Assembly (NCBI RefSeq): GCF_028389875.1
Contig: NC_084671.1
Span: forward strand, 29,631,083-29,695,082
Direction of reading: 5' to 3'
Length of the DNA stretch: 64,000 bases
DNA from: Rhea pennata
Taxonomy: Eukaryota; Chordata; Aves; Rheiformes; Rheidae
The notes under the pieces are model-generated. The model made no database searches and was not told the origin of the DNA. It worked only from the letters and a program-made list of their open reading frames with translations. Below, one piece after another: positions 1 to 12,500 of this stretch. A program made the position numbers and the translations under genes. Each line of letters begins with the position of its first letter. Within the stretch, counting starts at the first letter, position 1.

Positions 1-1565
1 GCTAGACCAAACCCCCTACTCAAGCAGGGTCACCTACAGCACATGGGGCATGACTGCATCCAGGCAGATTTAGAATGTCTCCAGAGAAGGAGACTCCACA
101 ACCTCTCTGGGCAACCTCTTGCAGTGCTCTGTCACTCTCACAGTGAAGACATTCCTCCTGCTGTGCGGGTCGAACTTCCTGTGGGTCGGTTTGTTTCCAG
201 TGCCTCCTGTGCTGTCGCATGGGACAACTGAAAAGAGTTTGTCCCCATCCCCTTGACACCCTCCCTTCGGATACTTACACACATTGATAAGATCCTCCCT
301 CTGTCTTCTCTTCTCCAGGCTAACCAGGCCTAGCTCTCGCCGCCTTTCCTCATAGGGTAGATGCTCCCATCCTCTGATCATCTTTGTATCCCTATGCTGG
401 ACTCTCTCCAGTAGCTCCATGTCTCTTTTGTACTGGGGAGCCCAGAACGGGAAGCAGTACTCAAGATGAGGCCTCACCAGGGCTGAGGAGAGCAGCAGGA
501 TCACCTCCCTCGACCTGCTGGCAACACTCTTCTGAATGCAGCCCAGGAGACCATTGGCCTTCCTGGCCACAAGGGCACATTGCTGGCTCATAGTCAACTT
601 GCCATCCACCAGCATTCCCAGGTCTTTCTCTGCAGAGCTAATTTCCAAAAGGTCAGTTCCTAGCGTGTACTGGTGCCTGGGGTTATTCCTCCCTATATGT
701 GCAGGACTCTGCACTTGCCCTTGTGAAACCTCAGGAGACTCCTCTCTGCCCAGATCTCCAGCCTCTCCAGGTCTCTCTGAATGGCAGCACAGCCCTCAGG
801 TGTATCAGCCACTCCTCCCAGCTTGGTATCGTCAGCAAACTTGCTGAAGAGGCACTCTGTCCCTTTGTCCAGGTCATTGATGAAGAACTCTAACAGGATG
901 GGACCCAGTACTGAGCCCTGGGGGACGCCACTAGCCACAGGCCTCCAACTAGACCCTGTGTTACTGATGACAACCCTCGGAGCTCTGCCTTTCAGCCAGG
1001 TCTCAATCCACCTCACTGTCCACTCGTCTAACCCACACTTCCTGAGCTTATCTAGGAGGAAGTTGGGGGAAAGAGTGTCAAAAGTCTTGCCAAAACCAAG
1101 CTACCCAATGTCCACTGCTCTCCCCTCTTCTACGCAGCCAGTCGTTCCGTCAGAGAAGGCTATCAGATTGGTTAAGCAGGCTTTCCCCTTGGTGAACCCA
1201 TGCTGACTACTCCTGATCACCTTCTTTTCCTCCATATGTCATCCAGGATGACATCCAGGATGAGCTGTTCCATCACGTTTGCAGGGATGGAGGTGAGGCT
1301 GTCCGGCCTAGAGTTGCCTGAGTCCTCCTTCTTGCCCTTTTGGAAGACTGGAGTGACGCTGGCTTTCTTCCAGTCCTCAGGCACCTCTCCAGTTCTCCAG
1401 GACCTTTCAAAGATGGTGGAGAGTGGTCTTGCAATAACATCTACCAGCTCCCTCCATACTCGTGGGTGTATCCCATCAAGGCCCATGGATTTGTGGATGT
1501 CAAGCTTGCCCAAAAGATCTCTAACCTGAGTTAGAGATCCAAGGATCCTGTCCAAGGATTTCTAC
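1..1565 (-). repeat. CR1-type LINE, 3' portion, decayed
   Basis: Minus-strand remains of a CR1 (chicken repeat 1) non-LTR retrotransposon, read from about 1565 down to the window edge. Three open stretches give pieces of the ORF2 reverse transcriptase: 1555-1217 (N-terminal RT part with GLDGIHPR and the VPEDWK-type motif), 1016-693 ([11 protein letters not shown], then the catalytic FADD at 839-828), and 714-70 (C-terminal part with LRPHLEYC-like residues). The 3' UTR-like sequence follows at about 1-180. The pieces lie in different frames, so there are at least two frameshifts, and a TAG at 1103-1101 interrupts the region where RT motif A is expected. The 5' end is truncated near 1560, as is usual for CR1; the extreme 3' end lies outside the window. 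The copy cannot encode a working enzyme. Confidence 0.93.
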
Positions 1566-4500
1566 TTGAATCTCCTATAGCTTGGAAATTTGTCCCTGTA
1601 TCCTTCACAGAATGGTTCATATAAATACAAACCTGCATTTCTGCCCAGTGGCTGAAAGGGAGACAAATCACTCTACCAAGGAAGCGCTCTGATGGGTATT
1701 ATTTGTGTTCATAGCTGATCTCCAGTGGTCAGATCTCTCCTCTTGAAGTATCAAGCAGTGCAGTAAATCCGGTGCAGTAAATCCAGTAGGTCTGTTCTAA
1801 AATAGGTACTGGCTGGACACATGCAAGTCGAGGCACTAATTCACTGATCAGGAAGGTTACTGGGAATGAAACACCTTCCTTTAAGAAAGAATCCAGTCTG
1901 CTAACCCAGCTTCAGATGTAGCAGGGAGTCATTTTACTCTGCCTCTACAAAGCAGTGGGAGATCCTCTTCCAATCTGTAATGGAGACTTTTCCCTCCCAT
2001 AGAATAAACAGCAATATCTCTTCCCTAAGTAACAAGCAGTTTTAGTCTTTCCAGGGGTCTGAATGATCTTCCCTGCTGATTTCAGTGTTTGTGGATATGT
2101 ATGTGCTTGGTGTGTGTGTGAGTACACTGTTGCCTTTTGAAACTCAACAGGCAAATGGATGTCAAGAAGAATATGCTGGGGAGACTATGGAGGAAAACTG
2201 AGATGTGTAATTCAGTCCCTGCCAAACTGAAACCAGATGGAAAAGCAGAGCCAGTCTGGGCCTCACCCCTTAAAAGCACCAACACACAACTCAGTAGAAA
2301 GAAATAATGAGGAAGATGCAGGCAAAGAGATGAGCTGTAGTCATTACGAAAGCTGATTTTGGAAAGACAGGAGGGTTTGATCAAATCTACTTCCTAGCAG
2401 AAGAAACACGGGTTTTGAGGGTGCTGATGTTCTGCATCCCACGCATTTGATGCAACTCCATTTAATTACATTAGGCTCCCACCAGCAAAGAGGGCCTTAT
2501 CTCAGACTCTATATAGCTATGCTCATGTAAGTTTGGTTTGCCAGTGGGAAACATGCCCCACAGGTGTATTTCAGTCTACAGCTTATTTTGGATGAGGAGG
2601 CATAGGGCCTGTAGAGGATGAACTGGTGATGTGTATGGAGAACCACGGGCCTGATTCAGTATCATCTTCTGCACTTTATATTGGTTTGCTGGTTGAAGTG
2701 GCTATGGAACTGGTGGATCCTGTTGGCTGGGGATATCCTCTAGACAGAGGGTACCAGAGATCGTTAGGAAAAGCAGTGAGGTTGCATTGTGGCTGCTGTA
2801 AAAGGAGAAGATCTCCCCAGCTGCAAACTGCCGTGTAGTAACAAATGGACTAAGGTCCTCTGGAAGTCAGAGTTGGAACCAGTATTAATACCCTCTGTAG
2901 CCATTTCTGAAATTTGCTATCGGCTTTCTGGTCCCCCAGCAGAGAACGTTATCTGTCTGCCTGTTTTATGGTTTGTTGCTGCTGCCTGTCATCACCTTCT
3001 GGAAAGTGTGGCAATCAAAAGCAATCCTGCAGCAGCACAGGGCAGACTCAGCTCTGGTTGCTTCCTTTTCAGTTAACGGTAGCAAATTCTTCTCCATCCA
3101 GATGATGTCTTGGCCAAGACTATGCTTTTATCTGGCATGGTGAAGTGTGACTGGTATAGGAGGAACTATTTTCAAAGCGTTAGGAAGAAACGCAGGCCCA
3201 GGAGCCATGTAAAATGAACCAAACTCCACCAATGTGTGATTTTCCTGCTAGGCACTTAACTTCAACTGTATCACCTAACAAAGCATAATGAAAAGATTTT
3301 GAAACCAAACTCCCCTCTCCTTCTCAACACTGTAAATCACTTTCCTCCTGTGCACTCAATCTGCAGGTGATACCATTCCCTGCCAGGGCTATAGCAGATG
3401 AAGAATTAAAATGGCAGAGGAGGATCTTAAAAATTAGGCAAGAGTCATATTTACTTGTATGCATCTCATTTGGTTACCTCTGTTTCACAACCTATTGTCT
3501 CAGGTCTGCATTTTAAAAGTAATGTCACTGTGAGAAGGCGGCTAAAGGAGCTAAATTTGTGCCCAAGGATTGGAATGTCTCTTTCAGTAGGATGAAAACT
3601 GAGGGATATGAGTGCTCATCTGATAGTGTCATCTACGTTAGGGAAAGATTCAGTATCCCATGCAGGTTGGGGGATATCAGGTGGTTGCATCACATAGGTA
3701 TTAGGTAAGGAGAGCAAGGGGACAGAGGTGCAGTACCAGGCTGAGACAGAGCCAGATCACTGGCATGCAGAGTCAGCTCAGTGAGTCAGCTCCAGAAACA
3801 GGGCGTTTGCTCTTAACACAAAGATGTGCAGAGAGTTTATTCCAGGGCTACTGGTTAGTCCTTGCAAAGCACGCACTGTAAGCTTGATTGAGCTTTAGCC
3901 TTTGCACAAGTGATGTTATGGGGGATATGAAAGGAAACTCCTCTTCCCTGAGCTGCAACCACAAGACTGCAAGACCTGCTGCACAGGTCTGTCAACCTAT
4001 GGCCTCATCTGATACTGGCTAGCAGGCTAAGGAATAGAGCAAAAAGGATGATCACTGCTCCAGGAAGCCATCTCAGCCTCCAGCAGGCAGCAGTTTAAGA
4101 AAGGACCTGCTGGCACCTTTCCACTCTTAGGGAGCAGGGATCAGAGGCATCAGGCAGAGTTTGAGTCTTTGGGACTAGCTTCATCACAGTGGGGATGGAG
4201 CTCCCAGCACTTCCTGCAATTCAGCATGTGGTACTTTCTGTAAGCAAAGTGCAAAAGGCAACCTTGAGAATTTATGTATAATATGTTTTTTAAGTAGATG
4301 AGACAAAAATATCCCTTTGAATTGGAAAACCCAATCCAACAAATTACTCTGGCTATATTTGAGACAAAACCACCCCATAAAGTTTACTCAGGGTAGTCTT
4401 TTGCTAGCTCTTGCCAGAAAAAAACACCTGGTCTCTTAACGGTGAACCTCACAGAGCTACTACAATACACAAACTGCTGGAAGTGTCCTTAAACTGTGTA

Positions 4501-7500
4501 TGCCTTTAATAATTGAAACCACAGAAATTAGACTTTTAAATTTAGATTTTCTAGCTTTTATTATATTATTTATGACAACTTGATAAGCTGCCAAGGCTAG
4601 GGCAATGCTCTCTGCTTGGAAAAAAAGCATCCATCGGAACATTTCAAGCTTATTCATTTGAAAATAGACACACACTATGCAGAGTGGATAAATACAGTGC
4701 ACAGCCACGCAGTGATGTCTCCAACAGCTATAAATAGTTCATGGTGGGGTGTGAAACAACTATTTTCTTACACTGATTACTGTGAGAGCTGCAGGCTGAG
4801 AAACATATAGCCAGAGTGGGTTACAGACATGTTTTCCTACTGCCATCCAGCATGTCAGTACAATTGAAGCTTCTCTCAGTATACAGGATCAGACTGGGAT
4901 TTCTTGGGAGGCAGCCAGACCTGGGGAACACAGTGCTGCCTGGGAGCCCCACATGGCTGCAGAGGGATATGGGGCCTCCTAGTGAGCCAACCTGAGTGGC
5001 ATTGCACAGCCTTCCCAAGAGCATTGCTGACATCTGGTGAGGCAGGGGGAGTCTGGGGTCTGACAGAGTCAAGTATGGAGTCATTTCTCCTGGAGGTATA
5101 GTATTGTTAAATGCATGCAATGCGTAACCAAAAGGCAATGGTCGAGCACCATCACTACTACTTTTGAGGTAGAAGATAGCCAGGCTCGGTAGGGTTGGAG
5201 CTTGACCCAACAGGCTTCTCACCTCCCTAGGGAACTGCATTACCCTCCTGTTGTTCTCACCCTGGCACAAGGCCGTCATTCTGCCAAGCACTGGAAGGCC
5301 AGGAGGTATTGCTGAGCTTGAGAGGTATTGCTGTGTCTTGGCAGCTCTGACAGCCAGCACAGGAACAGACCAGGAGGTACTGCATGTGGACCAATGGAGT
5401 AGCTGAAAGGCTGCTGTGAATTGTGCCGTTAGACCTAGCCCTCCACATGGTAGCTGGTGTGCAGAGAGGCTCCTGGGCTTGAGAGGATGAATGCCAGGTG
5501 TCAAGAAAGACCCAGAATCATTCTGAGACTTGTCTTTTCCCCAGGGAAGGAAACTGGTTGGCGGTGCATGAAGAAGGGTGGTGGAGAGTCAGGGGGACAG
5601 CAAGTGTCACTGAGCACTTAGTCTCACAAAAGCTATTACACAGCTTTGGTGTGCACAGGTCTCCTAAATCATCATTTTCCTTTGTTTCTGAGAGCATCGG
5701 AGGCTGCCTCAGCTGCTGAGCGACCTCTTTCCCTTCCTTGGCTAGCCCTGGCTTGCAGTTGGGTTCCACTGAAGGCCAGATCCCTGCTGGGCAGTGACTT
5801 CCAGGCACAGGGGTGTTCACCAGAACTGTGAGTCCCTTTGACTCATTCTAGTCTTTAACTTCCTTTTATAGGGTTGTTAACTCCACCAGTATAAGTTTAC
5901 TAACCCTGCATATTAGATGTATCAGTGCTTCAAAGAAGAGGGGGAATGAGAATGTGACAGAAGAGCTGCAGCGCTGGGGCAGAGAGGTTTCTGCCTGCTG
6001 TTCCTCCTGCTCACAGTCAGGCTATGTAGAGGTTTGTCAGGTGCCCTGCTTCTTCACAGGAGCATTTCAGCCAGGGCAGTTCATCTGAGTGGAGACAAAT
6101 CTGTGAGCAAGGTCTGAAGTTAGCGGCAGAAACAGCTGCTGCGTGGAGGTGGTTGTTATAACAAAGCAAACGTCATGCATTTCTTCAGAATAAACTGAAG
6201 TGACAGAGCCATTAGAGAACAGATGAGATGTTTGCTGAGAAATGAGACTAGCAACGTATTGGGTTCATGTGGAGGAAGAGAGGCAGTCAGAGGAGGCATT
6301 TACTTTTCTGGAATGAGCTGATTTTCCATCAGCAAGACTGAAACTTTGATGCAACCTTGTCTCTTGTGACTGAGAAGTGGATACAGGGATATTCAGCTTG
6401 ACTAACAAATGAGTCACCCCCATCTCCCCTCATATGAAGGAATCTAGAAAGATTGTGTCTTGACCCCAGATATAGCAAATTTGGGGATGGGAATGGTGAG
6501 GGAGGGTGGAAAAAGAGAGAGAGAGAGAAGATGGGTACTTTTTTTTGCCACCCACAGACCACTAGACCACTAGCCTACCCCTTCCAAATAATACTTGTGG
6601 GACAAGATTAGGAAATCAGGAAGCTGATGTCCCAAAGCAGCTCTTTTTTTTACCTTAGTAAAATTAGTTTCTGCACCATTTTCAAGCTCCACAGTCATGC
6701 AAATGAGTGCCAAAGCCCAGAGAGACTAACCTGGGGGACATGCTTATCAAGAGAGGAGACAAATGAAAGGGTTGACCCCTGCCAGAGGTGAAGGAAATAT
6801 CTGTGCTGGCCCCAGAAGGAGGCTTGGTCTCAGTGCGTAGGGCTCTCCAGCAGGCACAGCACACCCTCTCGTGGTCAGAGGCCCTGGCAGGTGCTCGGGC
6901 GGGACAGTGGTGCTGGGTGAGGGAGATGACTGAGTGGGTTCCCTCCTCGGGGTTCTGCTCATAGGCACAGCTGCCCTCCACTGCCTGGGACTGCCTCAGC
7001 CTACCATCCTGCCAACAGGACTAGCCAGGGCAATGCTCACACCTGTGCAGGAAAAGTGTTGGGACATTCCCAGGCTCAACCACCTCTCTGATTTCTCTAG
7101 GACTCCATGGGTTTGTAGAGAAGGATTGGAGTAGGCAAGTTACCCATTTGCAGCCCCTTCCTTGCCCATTCCTGCACATGCACTGGTGGCTTTCTTGCCT
7201 AGGGCAGGCTCCCTCTGTCTCCATTCAGACTTGTGCTGCTGCAGCTCCAGCACCAAGTGACTATACAGAGAAAGCAATTTCACATTATGTACACTGCTGA
7301 AACTGGGCTTAAAAAATGTTATGTGTCCCCTGCTCCCCACCTGCATCTCCCATTATTCCTGTGGCATGTTTAAGGACTTGCCAGTATCCCCAAGGTGGCA
7401 TGACCTCTGCAAGGACACAAATCAGGGGTATGACATTTGGTTTCTTCAGGGTTGGGGTACCCCAAGGTGGACTCGACTGTTTCCTACAGGATCCTCCCAT

Positions 7501-8070
7501 CAATCATTCTCACTTTCCCTTGCTTTGCACGGTGGAGAGTCAATAGTTTTGACAAAGTATTTTAAGCCAGCTCCCCCTCAGCTGAGAATAACCTGCCCTC
7601 TCCCTCTGTTATTTTTACTCCCTGTGAAGAGCCTGCAAAATAAATTAGTTCTTTACATAAACAAAATTGCAACAAGCTCTCAGTAAAAACAGTGTCTGGG
7701 AGCTTCTCACAAATGTAGTTTTTTTCCATGAGAGGAAAGAAGCAAAAAGAAGAAATTTGTTCTATGTAAACCCCTTGCCTGAGGGAGTAATTTCATCCTT
7801 TTGCTATCTGGTTTCCCTCCTTCTCACAGTCTCTGAGTTTGCTTAAACACACCTCCCATTCATCTTTCCCCTTCAGGAGACCTGAATTAAAAAAATGAAT
7901 TGCTTTCTCCACAAGACTGTTCTGCAGCTTTGTCTCTGTGCTAAGTCAGTGCCAGTAGTGTTGAACTGCCTGGCAGCAGTAATGTTCTGTGCAGGCTTCC
8001 TGGAGTCTCAGACTTGGATAAAGTCTTCTTGAAGACAGGAGCTGTTGCAGAGGGCAAGCAGCATGGAGGG
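1566..8070. other. Intergenic region upstream of SLCO2A1
   Basis: About 6.5 kb between the CR1 copy and the SLCO2A1 promoter. I see no exon I can assign. The expected upstream neighbour by mammalian synteny is RYK, but no RYK-like coding sequence is visible. Contents are short GT and GA runs (about 2109-2120 and 6516-6528), an octamer motif ATGCAAAT at 6697-6704, and one long minus-strand open frame (4821-5504, 227 codons) without a recognisable domain. That frame is discussed as a finding rather than called as a gene. Confidence 0.7.
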
Positions 8071-8075
8071 GGCTA

Positions 8076-8080
<5 letters not shown>

Positions 8081-8112
<32 letters not shown>
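8081..8112. repeat. (CT)16 microsatellite in the SLCO2A1 upstream region
   Basis: A pure CT dinucleotide run of 32 nt, about 500 bp upstream of the start codon. It directly follows a TATAAAT at 8074-8080 and is followed by a short GC-rich stretch. CT/GA runs near promoters can bind GAGA-type factors or form H-DNA; that role is only inferred here. Confidence 0.97.
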
Positions 8113-8113
<1 letters not shown>

Positions 8114-8376
8114 GCACGCGCGGGTGGGCAGGCATTCTCACAACAGGCGCAGCTGCTGTTGCACTCCCCAACTCCGCAGGGCTGGGAGGCGGCGGGGAAA
8201 GCAGAAAATGACAAAATGTCCCAGGAATGGAATAGGTTTGATGGATCCTTACTCACACCTGCTCAGAGGCTTGATGCAAGCTCGCTTACGTTTCCTGTGG
8301 CTTTAAAGTTCCCTCTACACACAAAGGAAAAGAGGGAGGAGAAACACAGTTTCATCATCGCTCCAGAGACCAGACT

Positions 8377-8383
8377 TATAAAA
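8377..8383 (+). promoter_or_regulatory. SLCO2A1: Candidate TATA box of SLCO2A1
   Basis: TATAAAA lies 212 bp before the first in-frame ATG. By normal spacing it would place the transcription start near 8405-8415 and give a 5' leader of roughly 180 nt. A second TATA-like word at 8074-8080 is an alternative. No CpG island surrounds this start, which fits a tissue-restricted TATA promoter. The assignment rests on position and motif only. Confidence 0.45.
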
Positions 8384-8594
8384 ACTTTGTGCTCATGCTC
8401 CCTCACTCATAGACTTGGATAGTTTTCTGTTCTGACTGTACAAGATCCCAGCAGAGGGAAAGGAAAGAGAAGGGAGGCTTTAGAGAGCACTTGCTTTCTC
8501 GTGAGCCTGCAAGCAACCCAGATCCTCAGGGTACTTCAGATCCACTGAGAAGCCAACTACTCTTGTCCTTGCCTCCTACAGTGATTACCTTCAC

Positions 8595-8693
8595 ATGATG
8601 GGAGTTCAGCCTGAATCCAGCAAGTCCACGATCAGTGGCAGCAGCCCCAAAAGCTCTGGCCACTGTTTTCGAAACATCTTCTGCAATATTAAG
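8595..8693 (+). CDS. SLCO2A1: SLCO2A1 coding exon 1
   Basis: Residues 1-33, the cytoplasmic N-terminus, ending in [10 protein letters not shown] just before the first membrane segment. The donor is AAG|gtaaga, phase 0. Two consecutive ATG codons occur. The second (8598) has A at -3 and G at +4 and is the stronger start context; the first (8595) has C at -3 and A at +4. Starting at the second would give 639 aa and fits the single N-terminal Met of the human protein. Confidence 0.93.
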
Positions 8694-9470
8694 GTAAGAA
8701 GCAACATTTCCGTGGAGATGTACTGCTTTCCTGGCTTGGGAGGGAGGAAGTGCACAGTGAAAGACCCTTACCCCAGCACTTGGGTCTACACATCCCCATT
8801 AAGAACCACTATTAAAACAAAAGGTGTTTGCTAAAATGCAGAATTTGAAACTCAAATCCTCAGGCAGCACGAAGTCCTGAATCACACAACTGAGGTCTAT
8901 TTCACTGACTGACACAAGAGCTTGATAGGACACTGGGGGCTCGGCTAGTTTTGGCATGGTACAATCTGTGGTGGAGCATACTCTCTGTGTTCAGTGTGTG
9001 TGTGTATGTGTCTTTTGGAAGAAGCACAAGCATATTCAACTAGCTCCTCAACTCAAGCGACTATGCAGCTCTACACTAGTTGTGAAGCTTGCCCACAGTG
9101 TCCAGTACATAGTGTGCTGTTGCTTAGGGAATGATTAACCACATCCTGGTGTGAAAAGAAAACATTGCCTTAAAATAATATTGATTTTCTTTAAAAATTT
9201 CAGCAAGGGGAAGAGTATTTTTGAGACTGACAGTGACAAAGTCTGAGACGTTTCTTGGGCAGTGAATGTTCACTTTCTCCAGCCACTGCCAAGTTATTCA
9301 CCTGCCCCTGCCTAACAAGGCCAGAGCTGGTATTTTAAAGCTAGTCCCCAGCCTGAGCTTCAATTGAACTCTGAGCTCGCTGCCTGTGTGATAAAATACC
9401 AGCCATCCTGTCCACTTCTGGCATTTTAAATCATGCTAACTAACAGACTTTAAAACCTGACACACACTTC

Positions 9471-9506
<36 letters not shown>

Positions 9507-12500
9507 CTTACAGCAGTGTTTGGCCTATTTCTGGACAGGCATAAATATTACTACATGTGCTGGTTTCCATCCCCTGAAAGCCTGGCTGTGTTCATTCAGC
9601 CCATCAGAATTCTGCTAGGGAGATTTTTGTGCTTCACTTGGCAGCATCTCCTCAAGCTGACACCTAAACTAGGGCTTTCAGGCTGCTGCGTAGCTCCCTG
9701 CAGCACCTATCTGTGTGCTCAGTGCTAAGGGAAGCCAGTGTCCTGGGTGCTCCTGGGGGTGTACAGCTGGTCAAGGTGCCCAAGAGAGGCCATCAAACTG
9801 ATGGGTCCCTCAGAGGGGTTAAGGGTGAGAGTGGGACATGACTGCGGTGGGATCCTGTGGTCACTGCCCCATGAGATGCCATATGCATCCTAGGTGACAG
9901 CCCATACAGAGGGCAGACAGGGGAGCAGCCAGCCGGTCCCACCTGCCTTCCCTTGAGCTGGCACTGTAGGTCATGCCATGGGCCTGGATGTGATTTCCCA
10001 CTAGTGTTATTGGTGTGTTTGTGGATTGATAGCAGCACTGCAAGGAAGGATTTGTCAGTATTTTCATAGTTAACTGAGAAGGTGCTAGTGAATCGCAGGT
10101 TGTAAGTATGCTGCTGTGAGCATGGTAGCATGATCTAGGATGGATCTTCTTTCCTGAAAGGCAGATTTTGTTTGCAGTCATTCTTTCCTTACCATGTATG
10201 AAGGAGAGTGAATGCTGTGGTGGTGATTTGTTGGTCCTCAGAGAGCAAAAGTTTCACTGAATTGTGGGGCCCAATTCTGCTCTGTCATCTGGACGCTAGC
10301 CCCAGGCAGCTTGGTGGGGGTGGTAGCTCTGCTTTTTCGTCTACACAGGGCTGTCTTGGTACTGCTCTGACCAGGTAAGCTTTGAGGTGAGGGCTCCTCA
10401 AGCAGCATGTAGTGAGGTGCAGTGAGCAGTATTGCTTTGGTTCACTGGGGCCAGCAAATGATAATCTGGGGACTCCTAGGACTGATTTCGTAACTGGTGC
10501 TGATGGCTCAGACAGGCATTTCCAATCCTATGCCCCTGCAGTTCCCCACTGCTTGAATTGAGTTGTCCTAGCAGGTAATGCGATGATCCTTTTTGGCTGC
10601 AAATTCTAATAGGAAAAACTTGAGATATTGGCACTTTGAGTAATCAAGAGCTGCCTCTGGGCTACTGTGATACTTCTGTGAGGTAGATAAGCTCTAAGAT
10701 CTGACTCCCACCTTTGGTGAAGGATCGAATGATGACACCAACCACCTTTGCACTACTTTTGGAGTGACCAAGGATCAAGGTGAGTAGGGTTACCTGAAAA
10801 CAGAATCTTCTTCACAGTAAATATTCTTTCCTGAAAATACATACAGTTCCTTTTAGCTGTGCACTTAGAGAGGAATATGCAAAAATATCCTAGGATTATA
10901 AGAACATTATTGACCTCAATGCCTTTTAAGGCCATAAAACTTTAAAGCAGAAGTGGATGTTAACCCTTTTCAGCCTTCTCTAGTCACCCATGCTGCCATA
11001 GTATTCAGGCTATACATTCAGCACCACATTGGCCTAAGAATGTGGGCACCATTTGGCCAGTAGCCATGTCCAAGACCTCTTAGTTTTCTGTGACATCTGG
11101 CTGATCATGAATGACACAGGAGTGCTATTTTGGATCCAGGGTCCCAAAAAGCCATTGGCCACTCCAGTGAAGACTGAGCTGCAGGGAAGCCTGGGCATCA
11201 CCTACTAGCTGCCTCAGACTTGCCACACTGCAGACAACAACAGCAACAAAAAAAAAAAGATGCAGGAGCTCTTGCTGATGTTTTAAGGTGCCTGGCAAGC
11301 TGTCCACTGCCTGCGTGGTCAGGTCATGCTGAGTCCATAAATTCTAGCTTAAACCTCCCAGTGTCTAGTGCCAGCTGGATATCCTGGGCCTTATTTTCAA
11401 AGTAAGAAAAGACTTTGGAGCTCCGCAAACTGAATTGAAAGTAGGCAACAGGCTGTTTTCATCTCCTCAGATGAAGCAGAGCACCAGGCTGTGAGGAAGT
11501 GAGAGGAGCTGAGGCCAAAGCAGCAGAGTCTATCAGGGAAGGTGTGACTTTGCTATCTCCTCTGCTGCACTTGCTTTTATGTTTGTATATTTCATGTATC
11601 AGCTGAGCAGCTCTTGACAGCCCAAAGTGGTCATGGGGAGTGAGGCATGTGCAGCTGACAATTATTTGGGAGGCTCCTAAGAGGTGTTTTAGGTGAGAAA
11701 TGCTGCAGCATCCATTATCTTGCTAAAAGATGTTACAACAGTGCTGAAGAGCATTTCCAGACTGTGACTCTGTGAGCAGGGAGTTGGATGTAGGAGATTC
11801 CCACCTCCTGTTCCCCTTTTTTCTTCCCCAGAGGGTATAAATACGGCTGTTCTGTGGCTATATGCTGTCAAGTGTAGAAAACAAGCAAGTTAAAAGAAAC
11901 ATTTTTCTTTTAGATGCGTCATTTCATCTCCGCAGGTTCATGTGTGATGACATTCAAATTGGCCCAGCTGGTGAGAAATGGCAGAAGTAAGGGAGGGCAG
12001 CAGATTTAACATCTGTAGATAGGGTAGGAACAAAAACTGGCTCCTCCATGTACCATGGACCCATGTACCCAAAGCTGACCTCTGGCAATAGCTTTGCCTG
12101 GCACTACTGATGTAGCGATGGCCAAGTGCCACAGGCTCCAGAGGGGTGAGGAGCCACCAGCTGCCTCTTCTCAACCTGCCTGAGCACATTTACCCAGGCA
12201 GAGCAGGTAGAGGGATTGCTCAGGGTGGACTGTCAATACCACTGAGAACAGCACTCAGTTTAGCTCACTCCAGTGCTGGCACTGTACAAACACATTAAGG
12301 AACTGTGTCAGAGTCTACCAAAACATATTCTTATCATCATCAGACTGATGATCTGTATCATCCAGGATGCTGAGGAATCAAGCCATCCATCCAGCAGAGA
12401 GAGATTCTTGTTTTTTAAAATCCCGTGTGTATGAAACAGAGAGCATTTACAGCACTGAAGTGACAGGAGAAGACATATCCCTCTGCCCCTTCATGATCTG

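Noticed and set aside
1566-8070. The 3' end of RYK, the expected upstream neighbour
   Set aside because: No kinase-tail-like coding sequence was found; it must lie outside the window or the order differs.
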